From Conus ventricosus (Eukaryota > Mollusca > Gastropoda > Neogastropoda > Conidae), in the NCBI GenBank assembly GCA_018398815.1, contig CM031595.1:43951367-44015366 (forward strand): a stretch of 64,000 bases of DNA, in the 5' to 3' direction. Shown here piece after piece: positions 21,787 to 34,674 of the stretch (positions within the stretch are counted from its first letter, which is position 1; every line of letters starts with the position of its first letter). The position numbers and the translations under genes were made by a program. Below the pieces are notes generated by a model that worked only from the letters and a program-made list of their open reading frames with translations, had not been told where the DNA came from and ran no database searches.

Positions 21787-23330
21787 TGCTAGACTTTTCA
21801 GTCTAAAATCCAAGTGCAACTTCCAGGAGAAAATCATCTTATTCATTTTTTTTTTCCAGAGCCAGGGCGATTTTCATCTGTTCAAACTTTGTTGTTACTA
21901 CTTGACCTTTGCTGTGACCCCGAACCTGTTATTATGTTCTCACTGACCGCCTTTTTACCCCTGACAATCAGACGCAGTAGTCTGGCTGTGTTCTTCAGAA
22001 GCATCCTTCAAGGCTTCCTTGCTCCTTCTAGGCTTTATTTCTCACCACTTTTTTTTTCCCAAACGTAGTACTTAGTCTTGCTGCACTATGATAAGCATCG
22101 TTCTTAGATTTCTTTCTGACCGATGTTCTCTTCTGCACAAAATGGTTTACCTAAGTATCTTACCATATTTCTTTCCGATCGTTTTTCCCCAACTCAGACA
22201 AAGGTTTTGCTGCATTCCAGAGTATTCTGAGCAGTTATCTTTTCAACTACTTTTTCAAATGTAAGTCTTGCAGCGCTCTAAATATCCTGCCTCAATCTTT
22301 TTTTTCAGTTTTTTTTTTTAATCAGTCTTGCTGCAATGTAAGGATCTTGCCCGGAATTTGCGCATATTTCGAAACAGTGAACGATGCTTTCTTGTGAAGA
22401 TCATTCAGCTCTTGTGAAGATCATTCAGCTGATATTTCTTCAGATTTGCCAAATGCCACAGGCCAGTCAACCTCTCACAACCTTTTTTTGTGTGGTCATG
22501 TTTCCCCTTAATTCTTTAAAGTGTATTACTATTTTATCAACAGACTGTTACCACATACAAAATTTCTCGTGTTATCCTATTTTAGTTGCACGTTGCACGC
22601 GAACTTGAATTTATTGATTCGTCAGGAAACAGAAACCAAAATAAGCAATACAAAACCAAACAATGCAACAACAAAAAACAAGAAGAAGGAAAGAGCACAC
22701 CCAAGGTCAAAGTAGGGGGTGAGATTTAAAAAAAAAAAAAAAAAACGTACTCGTGTAAGATTAAGAACAGCTGAACTGCGGTTTTTTTTTGTTTGTTTTT
22801 TTTGTATCAATTACATGGAAGCTTACATTACAAATTTCTGCGAATCATGTTGCCTGATACATGTATCTTAACTAAAAATGACAGAGTTAATAGCAAAGCC
22901 TAAACAAGCTAGTCTCTCGAATTCAGCTTTTTTTGTAACCGTTTAAAATCCACTTTATTCATCTTCGATACCAACAAGATGAATGCTGTCTATGAAAGCT
23001 GGAAGTCAGAATGGAATTTTGTTTTCTTTCTTTCTTCCTTCCTTTCTTTCTTCCTTTCTTTATGTATTTTTAAGTACGCGCTACTTTTACTTTTTTTCTT
23101 GTAGTACAAACAGTAACGCCGTCTGAATGGTGCACGGACTGATCGGCATTCTCACCCTCTTGGAACTCGGACCTCGGATTTCGCGGCTTCCGATGTGCGA
23201 GTGCTAGCCGATGGTCTTTCTCCACTGCATCCTGGCTGTTTACAATGGGAGCATGCCAGCTTCACAGGATCGTTGACCATGCTAATTTTCATCAAGAGAC
23301 AGCAACACTTCATTGATTTCACAATGGAAA
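21785..23330. other. Unique AT-rich sequence with diverged GTCTTGCTGCA repeats
   Basis: No gene was recognised. Between about 22070 and 22345 the phrase GTCTTGCTGCA (or close variants) recurs at irregular spacings of roughly 60-130 bp, each followed by an AT-rich and then a T-rich stretch. This suggests a very old tandem repeat. A (TTTC/TTCC)n tract lies at about 23020-23060. The same layout appears at 30859-32390. Confidence 0.45.
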
Positions 23331-23334
23331 ACGC

Positions 23335-23375
23335 ATGCACGCATGCGTGCGCGCACACACCACACACTAACACTT

Positions 23376-23431
<56 letters not shown>

Positions 23432-23527
23432 AGAGCACTTATAACACAAACACACACGCACGCACACACACACACTAACACACTAACACTTATTATAATA
23501 TACACACGCGCGCGCGCATGTGTATAC

Positions 23528-23579
<52 letters not shown>

Positions 23580-23609
23580 CTCTCGTATGCACAGCACATG
23601 TACGCATGC

Positions 23610-23656
<47 letters not shown>

Positions 23657-23683
23657 CACACAGGCGCGCGCGCGCATGTATAC

Positions 23684-23753
<70 letters not shown>

Positions 23754-23830
23754 ATGCACACACACGCTCGCACGCACGCATGTATCGCACGTACATACAT
23801 ACACACGCACGTGCGCGCATGCGCACACAC

Positions 23831-23881
<51 letters not shown>

Positions 23882-23882
23882 C
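23335..23882. repeat. Compound microsatellite: (CA)n, (CG)n, (CT)n, (GA)n
   Basis: The order is (CA)n, then a GCGCGCGC-ATGTGTATACATA island, (CT)n, a short ATGCACA segment, (CA)n, a second GCGCGCGC-ATGTATACACA island, (CT)n, a CG/CA-rich segment and finally (GA)n. The CG-island-plus-(CT)n unit occurs twice, about 155 bp apart, showing internal tandem duplication. The alternating purine-pyrimidine islands favour Z-DNA. The copy at 32395-32945 has the same order. Confidence 0.92.
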
Positions 23883-24675
23883 TCATGTCTCAACGGCGTT
23901 GAAAACGGTTAACCGGAATATCATTTACGTTGGATTTTATTATGTCGCACTTTTTTTTCCTTTTTATTTATCTATTTTTCTTTTTTTTGTTTTGTTTTGC
24001 TTTAAGTTGAATAATTGCCGTCCAAATAATAACCCTCCTCACCTTAAGGACATAGTGACAAACCCTGCGGTAAATCCGTTCAGATTGAAAAGAATGTCTT
24101 CCGTGCGTCTCTGACCAGCTTGGGGAGGGACCGCAGTCGTGCAGAATACATACCGACCACACTTATCTTGCTCGTTCTTACCTTTTCGACAACGATACCG
24201 TGTGATAAACCACTTTTTTTTTGTTCTGGAGCCACAAACATTTTATTGCGGATTCCAGACATGAAGACCTTGTTCGAGGACCTGATACAATTTCCTTAAA
24301 GGAAGTGGATCCTTAAAGTGATCTGGCTTCCGTGTGGTTTGTGATAAACATTGTGTTTAGATGAGCTTTGTAAATTACTGATATGAATCGATTTTGAATG
24401 TCGGTCTTGGCATTATGAACAGAATGTCTTTTTTTTCTCTTTTTCTTTCTTTCTTTTCTTTTTTTTTTTTTTTCTTTTTGCTTTTTGATTGTAGTTGTGC
24501 TGTGGCTTTGAAGTCAGCTCCTGTACTGACACACTCCCGTACTGATGATTTCCATGCTCGATATTTCCCCTGCCTGCCTATGGTGTGTGGACGTGTGTGG
24601 TCTTAGTGATGGTACGGTTGCGAAAGGGAGAGGATTGGGCAGGGGAAATATTGAACAGGGGGAGGCGAAAGGGTA
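23883..24675. other. Unique sequence, no gene seen
   Basis: Includes a T-rich run near 24425-24485. Nearly identical to 32946-33730. No coding or RNA gene was recognised. Confidence 0.4.
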
Positions 24676-24688
24676 TGTGTGTGTGTGT

Positions 24689-24761
<73 letters not shown>

Positions 24762-24762
24762 C
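24676..24762. repeat. (GT)n microsatellite
   Basis: An interrupted GT tract. The duplicate at 33733-33822 differs by internal indels. Confidence 0.95.
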
Positions 24763-25615
24763 GGATATCGAGCGGATGAAGTATCGGGCAGGTCGGCTGG
24801 ACTATAAACAACATGACCGGACTTGAGATCATAGGGGTGCCGTGACTGACGGCTCCCGGTTCCCCTCGGTCCTGGGCAACAGGGTAGAGGTGATGTACCC
24901 AGTCCAGTGCTTCGTGTTGTTGGTCCAGGACTGTTTCACTCTGCTTCTGCACTGCTGATCCTCCACCCCTTGAACCCTTGTTTGATCAGACCGGGTGAAG
25001 AGAGTGTGGTGGGAGAGGAAGGGGAACAGGAGGCGGGGTGGGTGGGAGGCGTTGATTTCAGGGTTTGCGGACCCCCACCACCATCACAGTCTTCTCCATC
25101 CATCTTCTTAGCAAAAATGTAAAAAGAAAATGATAACATTTTACACAATGCGTTTCATGAGGGAGAGGGAGAAAGAAGGGGGGGGGGGGGGAGAATTTCA
25201 AAAACAGTTAATGAAAAACGTAATGAACAAATGAACGTAATGAAGGTATTGATCGTGTGTGTATTACTCACTGTGCACCCTCTCCCAACCATACCCTGAC
25301 CCCGTCCTCTGCCTTTATTCCCGTTTTAGAAGAGGCTGGGGGATTATTTGCAACTCAGGTCCAGAATCACTGTCATTTCTAATTCAGGGCCATGTTAAGA
25401 GAGTAATTTTGAAACAAAGAGGGACTTGATCTGGACCTAGTCCCAGGAAGGCTCTGTAAAGATAGGAGAGGAGTTGACAACGTGTTCGGAGTGTGAGGAG
25501 GGCGCCACACAGATAGTCATCAATCTAGGAAACCCTGGCTATGTGAAAGTAGGAGAGGAGTTGGTCACGTCTTGTTCTGAGTCTGAACATGCTGACTTGC
25601 TGGGCGGACCTCACT
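24763..25615. other. Unique sequence, no gene seen
   Basis: Moderate-GC sequence with a G run near 25180-25191. It is conserved in contig 2 (33823-34670). No convincing gene was found. Confidence 0.4.
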
Positions 25616-27605
25616 GGTGGAGATTTACCTCTCCTCTCCAACACCAGGTGAAAGATTACCTCTCCTCTCCGACCACCAGGTGAAAGCTTTACCTCTCTTC
25701 TCCAACCACCAGGTGACAGATTTACCTCTCCTCTCCAACCACCAGGTGAAAGATTTACCTCTCCTCTTCAACCACCAGGTTAATTAAACATTTACCTCTC
25801 CTCTCCAACCACCAGGTGACAGATTTACCTCTCCTCTCCAACCACCAGGTGACAGATTTACCTCTCCTCTCCAACCACCAGGTGAAAGATTTACCTCTCC
25901 TCTTCAACCACCAGGTTAATTAAAGATTTACCTCTCCTCTCGACCACCAGGTGAAAGCTTTACCTCTCCTCTCCAACCACCAGGTGAAAGATTTACCTCT
26001 CCTCTTCGACCACCAGGTGAAAGATTTACCTCTCCTCTTCGACCACCAGATGAAAGATTTACCTCTCCTCTCCAACCACCAGGTGAAGGATTTACCTCTC
26101 CTCTCCAAAACACCAGGTTAATTAAAGATTTACCTCTCCTCTCCAACCACCAGGTGAAGGATTTACCTCCTCTCTAACCACCAGGTGAAAGATTTACCTC
26201 TCCTCTCCAACCACCAGGTTAATTAAGATTTACCTCTCCTCTCCAACCACCAGGTGACAGATTTACCTCTCCTCTCCAACCACCAGGTGAAAGATTTTAC
26301 CTCTCCTCTCCAACCACCAGGTGAAAGATTTGCCTCTCCTCTCCAACCACCGAGTGAAAGATTTACCTCTTCTTTCCAACCACCAGGGGAAAGATTTACC
26401 TCTCCTCTCCAACCACAGGTGAAAGATTTACCTCTCCTCTCCAACCACCAGGTGAAAGATTTAACTCTCTACTCCAACCACCAGGTGAAAGATTTACCTC
26501 TCTTCTCCAACCACCAGGTGAAAGATTTACCTCTCCTCTCCAACCACCAGGTTAATTCAAGATTTACCTCTCCTCTCCAAACACCAGTTAATTCAAGATT
26601 TACCTCTCCTCTCCAACTACCAGGTTAATTAAAGATTTACCCTCTCCTCTCCAACCACCAGGTGAAAGATTTACCTCTCCTCTCCAACCACCAGGGGAAC
26701 GATTTACTCTCCTCTCCAACCACCAGGTGACAGATTTACCTCTCCTCTCCAACCACCAGGTTAATTAAAGATTTACCTCTCCTCTCCAACCACCAGGTGA
26801 CAGATTTACCTCTCCTCTCCAACCACCAGGTGAAAGATTCACCTTTCCTCTCCAACCACCAGGTGAAAGATTCACCTCTCCTCTCCAACCACCAGGGGAA
26901 CGATTTACCTCTCCTCTCCAACCACAAGGGGAAAGATTTACCTCTCCTCTCAACCACCAGTTGAAAGATTCACCTCTCCTCTCCAACCACCAGGGAACGA
27001 TTTACCTCTCCTACTCAACCACCAGGTGAAAAAAGATTTACCTCTCCTCTCCAACCACCAGGTGACAGATTTACCTCTCTTCTCCAACCACCAGGTGACA
27101 GATTTACCTCTCCTCTCCAACCACCAGGTGACAGATTTACCTCTCCTCTCCAACCACCAGGTGACAGATTTACCTCTCCTCTCCAACCACCAGGTTAATT
27201 AAAGATTTACCTCTCCTCTCCAACCACCAGGTGACAGATTTACCTCTCCTCTCCAACCACCAGGTGAAAGATTCACCTTTCCTCTCCAACCACCAGGTGA
27301 AAGATTCACCTCTCCTCTCCAACACCAGGGGAACGATTTACCTCTCCTCTCCAACCACCAGGGGAAAGTTTTTACCTCTCCTCTCCAACCACCAGGTGAA
27401 AGATTCACCTCTCCTCTCCAACCACCAGGGGAACGATTTACTCTCCTCTCCAACCACCAGGTGAAAAAGATTTACCTCTCCTCTCCAACCACCAGGTGAC
27501 AGATTTACCTCTCTTCTCCAACCACCAGGTGACAGATTTACCTCTCCTCTCCAACCACCAGGTGACAGATTTACCTCTCCTCTCCAACCACCAGGTGAAA
27601 GATTT
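25616..27605. repeat. 33-bp minisatellite array (CACCAGGTGA type), copy 1
   Basis: About 60 units of 33 bp: TTTACCTCTCCTCTCCAACC, ACCAGGTGAAAGA. Variant units carry GTTAATTAAAG, GTGACAG or GGGGAACG in place of GTGAAAG, and their order is reproduced in the contig 2 copy. Each unit contains a pyrimidine tract plus CAG-GTGA, which resembles a splice donor and includes a CAGGTG E-box. The minus strand is open as an 11-residue repeat (ERRGKSFTWWL), a by-product of unit length. Confidence 0.93.
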
Positions 27606-27835
27606 ACCTCCACGTGGTTCTGAAGTGGCTTTGGCATGGATTGGGTTCAAGGCTGGGCGTGCGGTCTGTTCACTTTGTGCCTGCTTTGGTTGTTTTACAG
27701 TTCGTTCAGCTTGGAAGCTAAACCCTGTTCGTGTCCGTGTCAGCATGGACCCAGTATTCCTGAGACTGGGATCAGGTGATTCTTAATTCTGGCTCTTGGT
27801 CAGCGATTTTATTTATCACACACCTGGGTCAAAGG
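27606..27835. other. Unique sequence to the contig edge
   Basis: Matches 36662-36890 after the second 33-bp array. No gene was recognised. Confidence 0.4.
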
Positions 27836-28835
27836 NNNNNNNNNNNNNNNNNNNNNNNNNNNNNNNNNNNNNNNNNNNNNNNNNNNNNNNNNNNNNNNNN
27901 NNNNNNNNNNNNNNNNNNNNNNNNNNNNNNNNNNNNNNNNNNNNNNNNNNNNNNNNNNNNNNNNNNNNNNNNNNNNNNNNNNNNNNNNNNNNNNNNNNNN
28001 NNNNNNNNNNNNNNNNNNNNNNNNNNNNNNNNNNNNNNNNNNNNNNNNNNNNNNNNNNNNNNNNNNNNNNNNNNNNNNNNNNNNNNNNNNNNNNNNNNNN
28101 NNNNNNNNNNNNNNNNNNNNNNNNNNNNNNNNNNNNNNNNNNNNNNNNNNNNNNNNNNNNNNNNNNNNNNNNNNNNNNNNNNNNNNNNNNNNNNNNNNNN
28201 NNNNNNNNNNNNNNNNNNNNNNNNNNNNNNNNNNNNNNNNNNNNNNNNNNNNNNNNNNNNNNNNNNNNNNNNNNNNNNNNNNNNNNNNNNNNNNNNNNNN
28301 NNNNNNNNNNNNNNNNNNNNNNNNNNNNNNNNNNNNNNNNNNNNNNNNNNNNNNNNNNNNNNNNNNNNNNNNNNNNNNNNNNNNNNNNNNNNNNNNNNNN
28401 NNNNNNNNNNNNNNNNNNNNNNNNNNNNNNNNNNNNNNNNNNNNNNNNNNNNNNNNNNNNNNNNNNNNNNNNNNNNNNNNNNNNNNNNNNNNNNNNNNNN
28501 NNNNNNNNNNNNNNNNNNNNNNNNNNNNNNNNNNNNNNNNNNNNNNNNNNNNNNNNNNNNNNNNNNNNNNNNNNNNNNNNNNNNNNNNNNNNNNNNNNNN
28601 NNNNNNNNNNNNNNNNNNNNNNNNNNNNNNNNNNNNNNNNNNNNNNNNNNNNNNNNNNNNNNNNNNNNNNNNNNNNNNNNNNNNNNNNNNNNNNNNNNNN
28701 NNNNNNNNNNNNNNNNNNNNNNNNNNNNNNNNNNNNNNNNNNNNNNNNNNNNNNNNNNNNNNNNNNNNNNNNNNNNNNNNNNNNNNNNNNNNNNNNNNNN
28801 NNNNNNNNNNNNNNNNNNNNNNNNNNNNNNNNNNN
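27836..28835. other. Assembly gap, 1000 N
   Basis: Exactly 1000 N. This is a conventional scaffold gap of unknown true size between contigs 1 and 2. Confidence 0.99.
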
Positions 28836-28859
28836 AGGAAAAGGGGGGGAAAAGGGTTT

Positions 28860-29370
28860 TTGGACCGTGCAAACCATACAAGTTCACAAGGACCAGCCTA
28901 CACGCGCGCACTTTATTGGACAACAGCACCAGGTGTCACTATGCACAGTGGTTGGATTTAGGATGAACGAGTTTACTTTACTTTTTTACTTGTTTTTACT
29001 TGTTTATTTTGCACAAACTCAAGAAGCTCGCCACTGGTATATTCTACCTAAAATAAGTTTGCATTAGTTTTGCATTTTAATTATGTTTGGAAGTAAAAAA
29101 CGTTATGAAGAATACAAGGGAAGTGCTTTGATTTCTTTTTCTTTTCTTTTTTTTAAAACTTTTATTTTGATGCTTTGAAATTTGAAGTGTGTTACTGGAA
29201 AGTTACATTGCCAAGTTTTTTTTTGTTGAAGCCTGTGTGCCAAATGTATACATTATAAGCTGCCAAGGATTGTGTCATTTGTTCTCTGTTCTATGTTTTC
29301 ATGTAGCATTTCAATTAATGTAATGATTGTGGGTTTGAAAGTTGCCAATAAAATGTTTTAATTTTATTCA
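28860..29370 (+). other. Probable 3'UTR with polyadenylation signal, copy 2
   Basis: AT-rich sequence on the plus strand ends in CCAATAAAATG (AATAAA at 29347-29352) followed by a T-rich downstream element. It is conserved with 19880-20350. Any coding exon would lie upstream, inside the gap or in the unreadable stretch 17561-19879. The transcript is not identified. Confidence 0.5.
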
Positions 29371-29579
29371 TTTGTCTGTTTCCTTTGATTGTGAAGTGTG
29401 AGATACTGCGTATCACACAGGGATGACGGTGGTTCCGAAATTCCTAGGATTTTTGGAACCAGTTCCGATTTATCCTGGTTCCGAATATTCTACGACACCG
29501 GGAACGCAGACGTGAAGAACAATCAAGGAATACACATCACCATACCTTTGAGACAGAAAGACTGCCGTCGTTCCACTTG

Positions 29580-29671
29580 AGAGAGAGAGAGAGATATGAG
29601 GATGAGAGAGGTGAGAGAGGAGAGAGAGATGGAGAGGAGATGAGAGAGAGAGAGGAGGACGGAGAGAGAGC
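29580..29671. repeat. (GA)n-rich tract, block C copy 2
   Basis: Interrupted GA/GGA repeats. Counterpart of 20555-20622 but longer and with ATGAGA interruptions. Confidence 0.9.
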
Positions 29672-29704
29672 GGGGTGGGGCAGGGCGAGCGAAGAAGGAT
29701 ACCC

Positions 29705-30005
29705 CCTCCCCCCCCCCCTTTTTTTTTTTTTAAACATTGGAGACAAGTTTCCCGACCAGACCAACACTAAATCAAACCATTAATATTCAGAGACCGTGTG
29801 CCTGCCAGCCAGCGGTCGCCCCCTGTCTAAAAAAAAACTAAAAAACCGCACCACCGCACCGCACCGCAAAAGAGGACGGGGGGGGGGGGGGGTGTTAGGG
29901 ATGGGGGGAGGAAAAAGAGCCGGGACGGTACAGGACGGGACGGGACGAAGCAGAACAAGGACACACACACACACACACACACACACAACACACACACCGT
30001 GCAAC

Positions 30006-30037
<32 letters not shown>

Positions 30038-30040
30038 TTT
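29705..30040. repeat. C/G homopolymer cluster, block C copy 2
   Basis: C run beside T run, a G run at about 29878-29892, a (CA)n at about 29961-29995 and a long C run at 30006-30037, in the same order as 20655-20980. Confidence 0.85.
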
Positions 30041-30796
30041 TCTCTCTCTCACCCCAACAAGCCGCTGTCGCCACGGCGTGACAGGCGGGAGGCTTGGGTT
30101 GCCGGCAGCGGGAGGTTGGGTGACAGGAAGGGTGGCGGGGTGGCGCAGTCAACTCGCTGGCCCCACCGGGGTAGGTGTGAAATGCGGGCTACGTGATACT
30201 CGCTTTTTGGCCGAGCCTCCGACGCCCTCGGCGCCGGCTCGGGCCGCGATAGTCGGAGAGAGAGGGAGGGGAGGGGGGGGGGGGGGGGGAGGGGGGGAAA
30301 CGGACGGAGGAGGAGGAGATGGAGGGAGGGGCGGTGTGTCGGAGGAGAGGAGGTTTGTGACGGGAGGAGGAGAGGGAGGAGGCGGATTTGTTTGGGTCGA
30401 GGAGGAGGAAGGGGAGAGAGAGAAAGAGAGGCAGTGTGCCTTGATCTCTGAGGGGGGGGACGACTGGAGCGGTTCGTGATACCGCTTGTGGTGCGGGTCG
30501 GTGATAAGCGCAGGGGTGGACTACCTACCCCTTTCCACGACGCTTTTGACGAACGTAGTAGTCTTGCTTGCAGTCTTGCCTGCCTGCTGGGATTTGGCCG
30601 AGTCCACGGTTACAGGTTCGGCCCAAACGCCATAGGTTCTCAGTTACACTCACAGCTGCACCTGGCTTTTCTCAGAAGGTCAGCCAGTACCAAAACATTT
30701 TCATCGCTGAGTCCAGACCTTGACGTATACTGTACCTGACTCTGAGGCAGATGTCATGTTCATTTCTTTTTCTATTCTAACGCGATCCACATGACG
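30041..30796. other. GC-rich and purine-rich segment, block C copy 2
   Basis: Counterpart of 20981-21727. No gene was recognised. Confidence 0.4.
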
Positions 30797-30822
30797 AAGA
30801 GAGGAGAGAGAGAGAGAGAGAG

Positions 30823-30858
<36 letters not shown>
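30797..30858. repeat. (GA)n microsatellite, block C copy 2
   Basis: GA tract with GGA interruptions, corresponding to 21728-21784. Confidence 0.93.
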
Positions 30859-32394
30859 TGCTAGACTTTTCAGTCTAAAATCCAAGTGCAACTTCCAGGA
30901 GAAAATCATCTTATTCATTTTTTTTTTCCAGAGCCAGGGCGATTTTCATCTGTTCAAACTTTGTTGTTACTACTTGACCTTTGCTGTGACCCCGAACCTG
31001 TTATTATTTGTTCTCACTGACCGCCTTTTTACCCTGACAATCAGACGCAGTAGTCTGGCTGTGTTCTTCAGAAGCATCCTTCAAGGCTTCCTTGCTCCTT
31101 CTGGCTTTATTTCTCACCACTTTTTTTTCCCAAACGTAGTACTTAGTCTTGCTGCACTATGATAAGCATCGTTCTTAGATTTCTTTCTGACCGATGTTCT
31201 CTCTGCACAAATGTTACCTAAGTATCTTACCCATATTTCTTTCCGATCGTTTTTCCCCAACTCAGACAAAGGTTTTGCTGCATTCCAGAGTATTCTGAGC
31301 AGTTATCTTTTCAACTACTTTTTCAAATGTAAGTCTTGCAGCGCTCTAAATATCCTGCCTCAATCTTTTTTTTCTGTTTTTTTTTTTAATCAGTCTTGCT
31401 GCAATGTAAGGATCTTGCCCGGAATTTGCGCATATTTCGAAACAGTGAACGATGCTTTTTGTGAAGATCATTCGCTCTTGTGAAGATCATTCAGCTGATA
31501 TTTCTTCAGATTTGCCCAAATGCCACAGGCAGTCAACCTCTCACAACCTTTTTTTGTTTGTGGTCATGTTTCCCCTTAATTCTTTAAAGTGTATTACTAT
31601 TTTATCAACAGACTGTTACCACATACAAAATTTCTCGTGTTATCCTATTTTTAGTTGCACGTTGCACGCGAACTTGAATTTATTGATTCGTCAGGAAACA
31701 GAAACCAAAATAAGCAATACAAAACCAAACAATGCAACAACAAAAAACAGAGAAGGAAAGAGCACACCCAAGGTCAAAGTATGGGGTGAGATTTAAAAAA
31801 AAAAAAAAACGTACTCGTGTAAGATTAAGAACAGCTGAACTGCGGTTTTTTTTTTGTTTGTTTTTTTTGTATCAATTACATGGAAGCTTACATTACAATT
31901 TCTGCGAATCATGTTGCCTGATACATGTATCTTAACTAAAAATGACAGAGTTATAGCAAAGCCTAAACAAGCTAGTCTCTCGAATTCAGCTTTTTTGTAA
32001 CCGTTTAAAATCCACTTTATTCATCTTCGATATCCAACAAGATGAATGCTGTCTATGAAAGCTGGAGTCAGAATGGAATTTTGTTTTCTTTCTTTCTTCC
32101 TTCCTTTCTTTTTCCTTTCTTTATGTATTTTTTAAGTACGCGCTACTTTTACTTTTTTTCTTGTAGTACAAACAGTAACGCCGTCTGAATGGTGCACGGA
32201 CTGATCGGCATTCTCACCCTCTTGGAACTCGGACCTCGGATTTCGCGGCTTCCGATGTGCGAGTGCTAGCCGATGGGTCTTTCTCCACTGCATCCTGGCT
32301 GTTTACAATGGGAGCATGCCGCTTCACAGGATCGTTGACCATGCTAATTTTCATCAAGGAGACAGCAACACTTCATTGATTTCACAATGGAAAA
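30859..32394. other. Unique AT-rich sequence, block C copy 2
   Basis: Counterpart of 21785-23330, including the diverged GTCTTGCTGCA repeats (about 31145-31415). No gene was recognised. Confidence 0.45.
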
Positions 32395-32437
32395 CGCATG
32401 CACGCATGCGTGCGCGCACACACACACACTAACACTT

Positions 32438-32489
<52 letters not shown>

Positions 32490-32583
32490 AGAGCACATTA
32501 TAACACAACACACACCGCACGCACACACACACTAACACACTAACACTTATTATAATTACACACGCGCGCGCGCATGTGTATAC

Positions 32584-32641
<58 letters not shown>

Positions 32642-32664
32642 GTATGCACAGCACATGTACGCAT

Positions 32665-32714
<50 letters not shown>

Positions 32715-32738
32715 ACAGGCGCGCGCGCGCATGTATAC

Positions 32739-32808
<70 letters not shown>

Positions 32809-32889
32809 ATGCACACACACGCTCGCACGCACGCATGTATCGCACGTACATACATACACACGCACGTGCGCGCATGCGCACACACGCAC

Positions 32890-32925
<36 letters not shown>

Positions 32926-32945
32926 AGAGAGAGGAGAGAAGCTCA
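32395..32945. repeat. Compound microsatellite, block C copy 2
   Basis: Same order of (CA)n, CG island, (CT)n, (CA)n, CG island, (CT)n, (GA)n as 23335-23882, with different tract lengths. Confidence 0.92.
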
Positions 32946-33732
32946 TGTCTCAACGGCGTTGAAAACGGTTAACCGGAATATATTTACGTTGGATTTTATT
33001 ATGTCGCACTTTTTTTTCCTTTTTATTTATCTATTTTTCTTTTTTTTTGTTTTGTTTTGCTTTAAGTTGAATAATTGCCGTCCAAATAATAACCCTCCTC
33101 ACCTTAAGGACATAGTGACAAACCCTGCGGTAAATCCGTTCAGATTGAAAAGAATGTCTTCCGTGCGTCTCTGACCAGCTTGGGGAGGGACCGCAGTCGT
33201 GCAGAATACATACCGACCACACTTATCTTGCTCGTTCTTACCTTTTCGACAAACGATACCGTGTGATAAACCACTTTTTTTTTGTTCTGGAGCCACAAAC
33301 ATTTTATTGCGGATTCCAGACATGAAGACCTTGTTCGAGGACCTGATACAATTTCCTTAAAGGAAGTGGATCTTAAAGTGATCTGGCTTCCGTGTGGTTT
33401 GTGATAAACATTGTGTTTAGATGAGCTTTGTAAATTACTGATATGAATCGATTTTGAATGTCGGTCTTGGCATTATGAACAGAATGTCTTTTTTTCTCTT
33501 TTTCTTTCTTTCTTTTCTTTTTTTTTTTTCTTTTTGCTTTTTGATTGTAGTTGTGCTGTGGCTTTGAAGTCAGCTCCTGTACTGACACACTCCCGTACTG
33601 ATGATTTCCATGCTCGATATTTCCCCTGCCTGCCTATGGTGTGTGGACGTGTGTGGTCTTAGTGATGGTACGGTTGCGAAAGGGAGAGGATTGGGCAGGG
33701 GAAATATTGAACAGGGAGGAGGCGAAAGGGTA
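32946..33732. other. Unique sequence, block C copy 2
   Basis: Nearly identical to 23883-24675. No gene was seen. Confidence 0.4.
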
Positions 33733-33757
33733 TGTGTTGTGTGTGTGTGTGTGTGTG

Positions 33758-33807
<50 letters not shown>

Positions 33808-33822
33808 TGTGTGTGTGTGCGT
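33733..33822. repeat. (GT)n microsatellite, block C copy 2
   Basis: Interrupted GT tract corresponding to 24676-24762. Confidence 0.95.
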
Positions 33823-34674
33823 GCGGATATCGAGCGGATGAAGTATCGGGCAGGTCGGCTGGACTATAAACAACATGACCGGACTTGAGATCATAGGGGT
33901 GCCGTGACTGACGGCTCCGGTTCCCCTCGGTCCTGGGCAACAGGGTAGAGGTGATGTACCCAGTCCAGTGCTTCGTGTTGTTGGTCCAGGACTGTTTCAC
34001 TCTGCTTCTGCACTGCTGATCCTCCACCCCTTGAACCCTTGTTTGATCAGCCCGGGTGAAGAGAGTGTGGTGGGAGAGGAAGGGGAACAGGAGGCGGGGT
34101 GGGTGGGAGGCGTTGATTTCAGGGTTTGCGGACCCCCACCACCATCACAGTCTTCTCCATCCATTTTCTTAGCAAAATGTAAAAAGAAAATGATAACATT
34201 TACACAATGCGTTTCATGAGGGGAGAGGAGAAAGAAGGGGGGGGGGGGGAGAATTTCAAAAAAGTTAATGAAAACGTAATGAAAAAAATAAACGTAATGA
34301 AGGTATTGATCGTGTGTGTATTACTCACTGTGCACCCTTTTCCCACCATACCCTGACCCCCGTCCTCTGCCTTTATTCCCGTTTAGAAGAGGCTGGGGGA
34401 TTATTTGCAACTCAGGTCCAGAATCACTGTCATTTCTAATTCGGGGCCCATGTTAAGAGAGTAATTTTGAAACAAAGAGGACTCTGATCTGGCCCTGTCC
34501 AGGAAGGCTCTGTAAGTAGGAGAGGAGTTGACACGTGTTCGGAGTGTGAGGAGGGCGCCACACAGATAGTCATCAATCTAGGAAACCCTGGCTATGTGAA
34601 AGTAGGAGAGGAGTTGGTCACGTCTTGTTTGAGTCTGAACATGCTGACTTGCTGGGCCGGACCTCACTGGTGGA

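Noticed and set aside
25616..27605. ERRGKSFTWWL repeat frames on the minus strand
   Set aside because: Translation of the 33-bp minisatellite. Units with indels break the frame and nothing flanks it that looks like a gene.
27776..29067. Open frames spanning the N gap, and the similar set at 38905-40089
   Set aside because: Composed almost entirely of undefined residues from 1000-N gaps.
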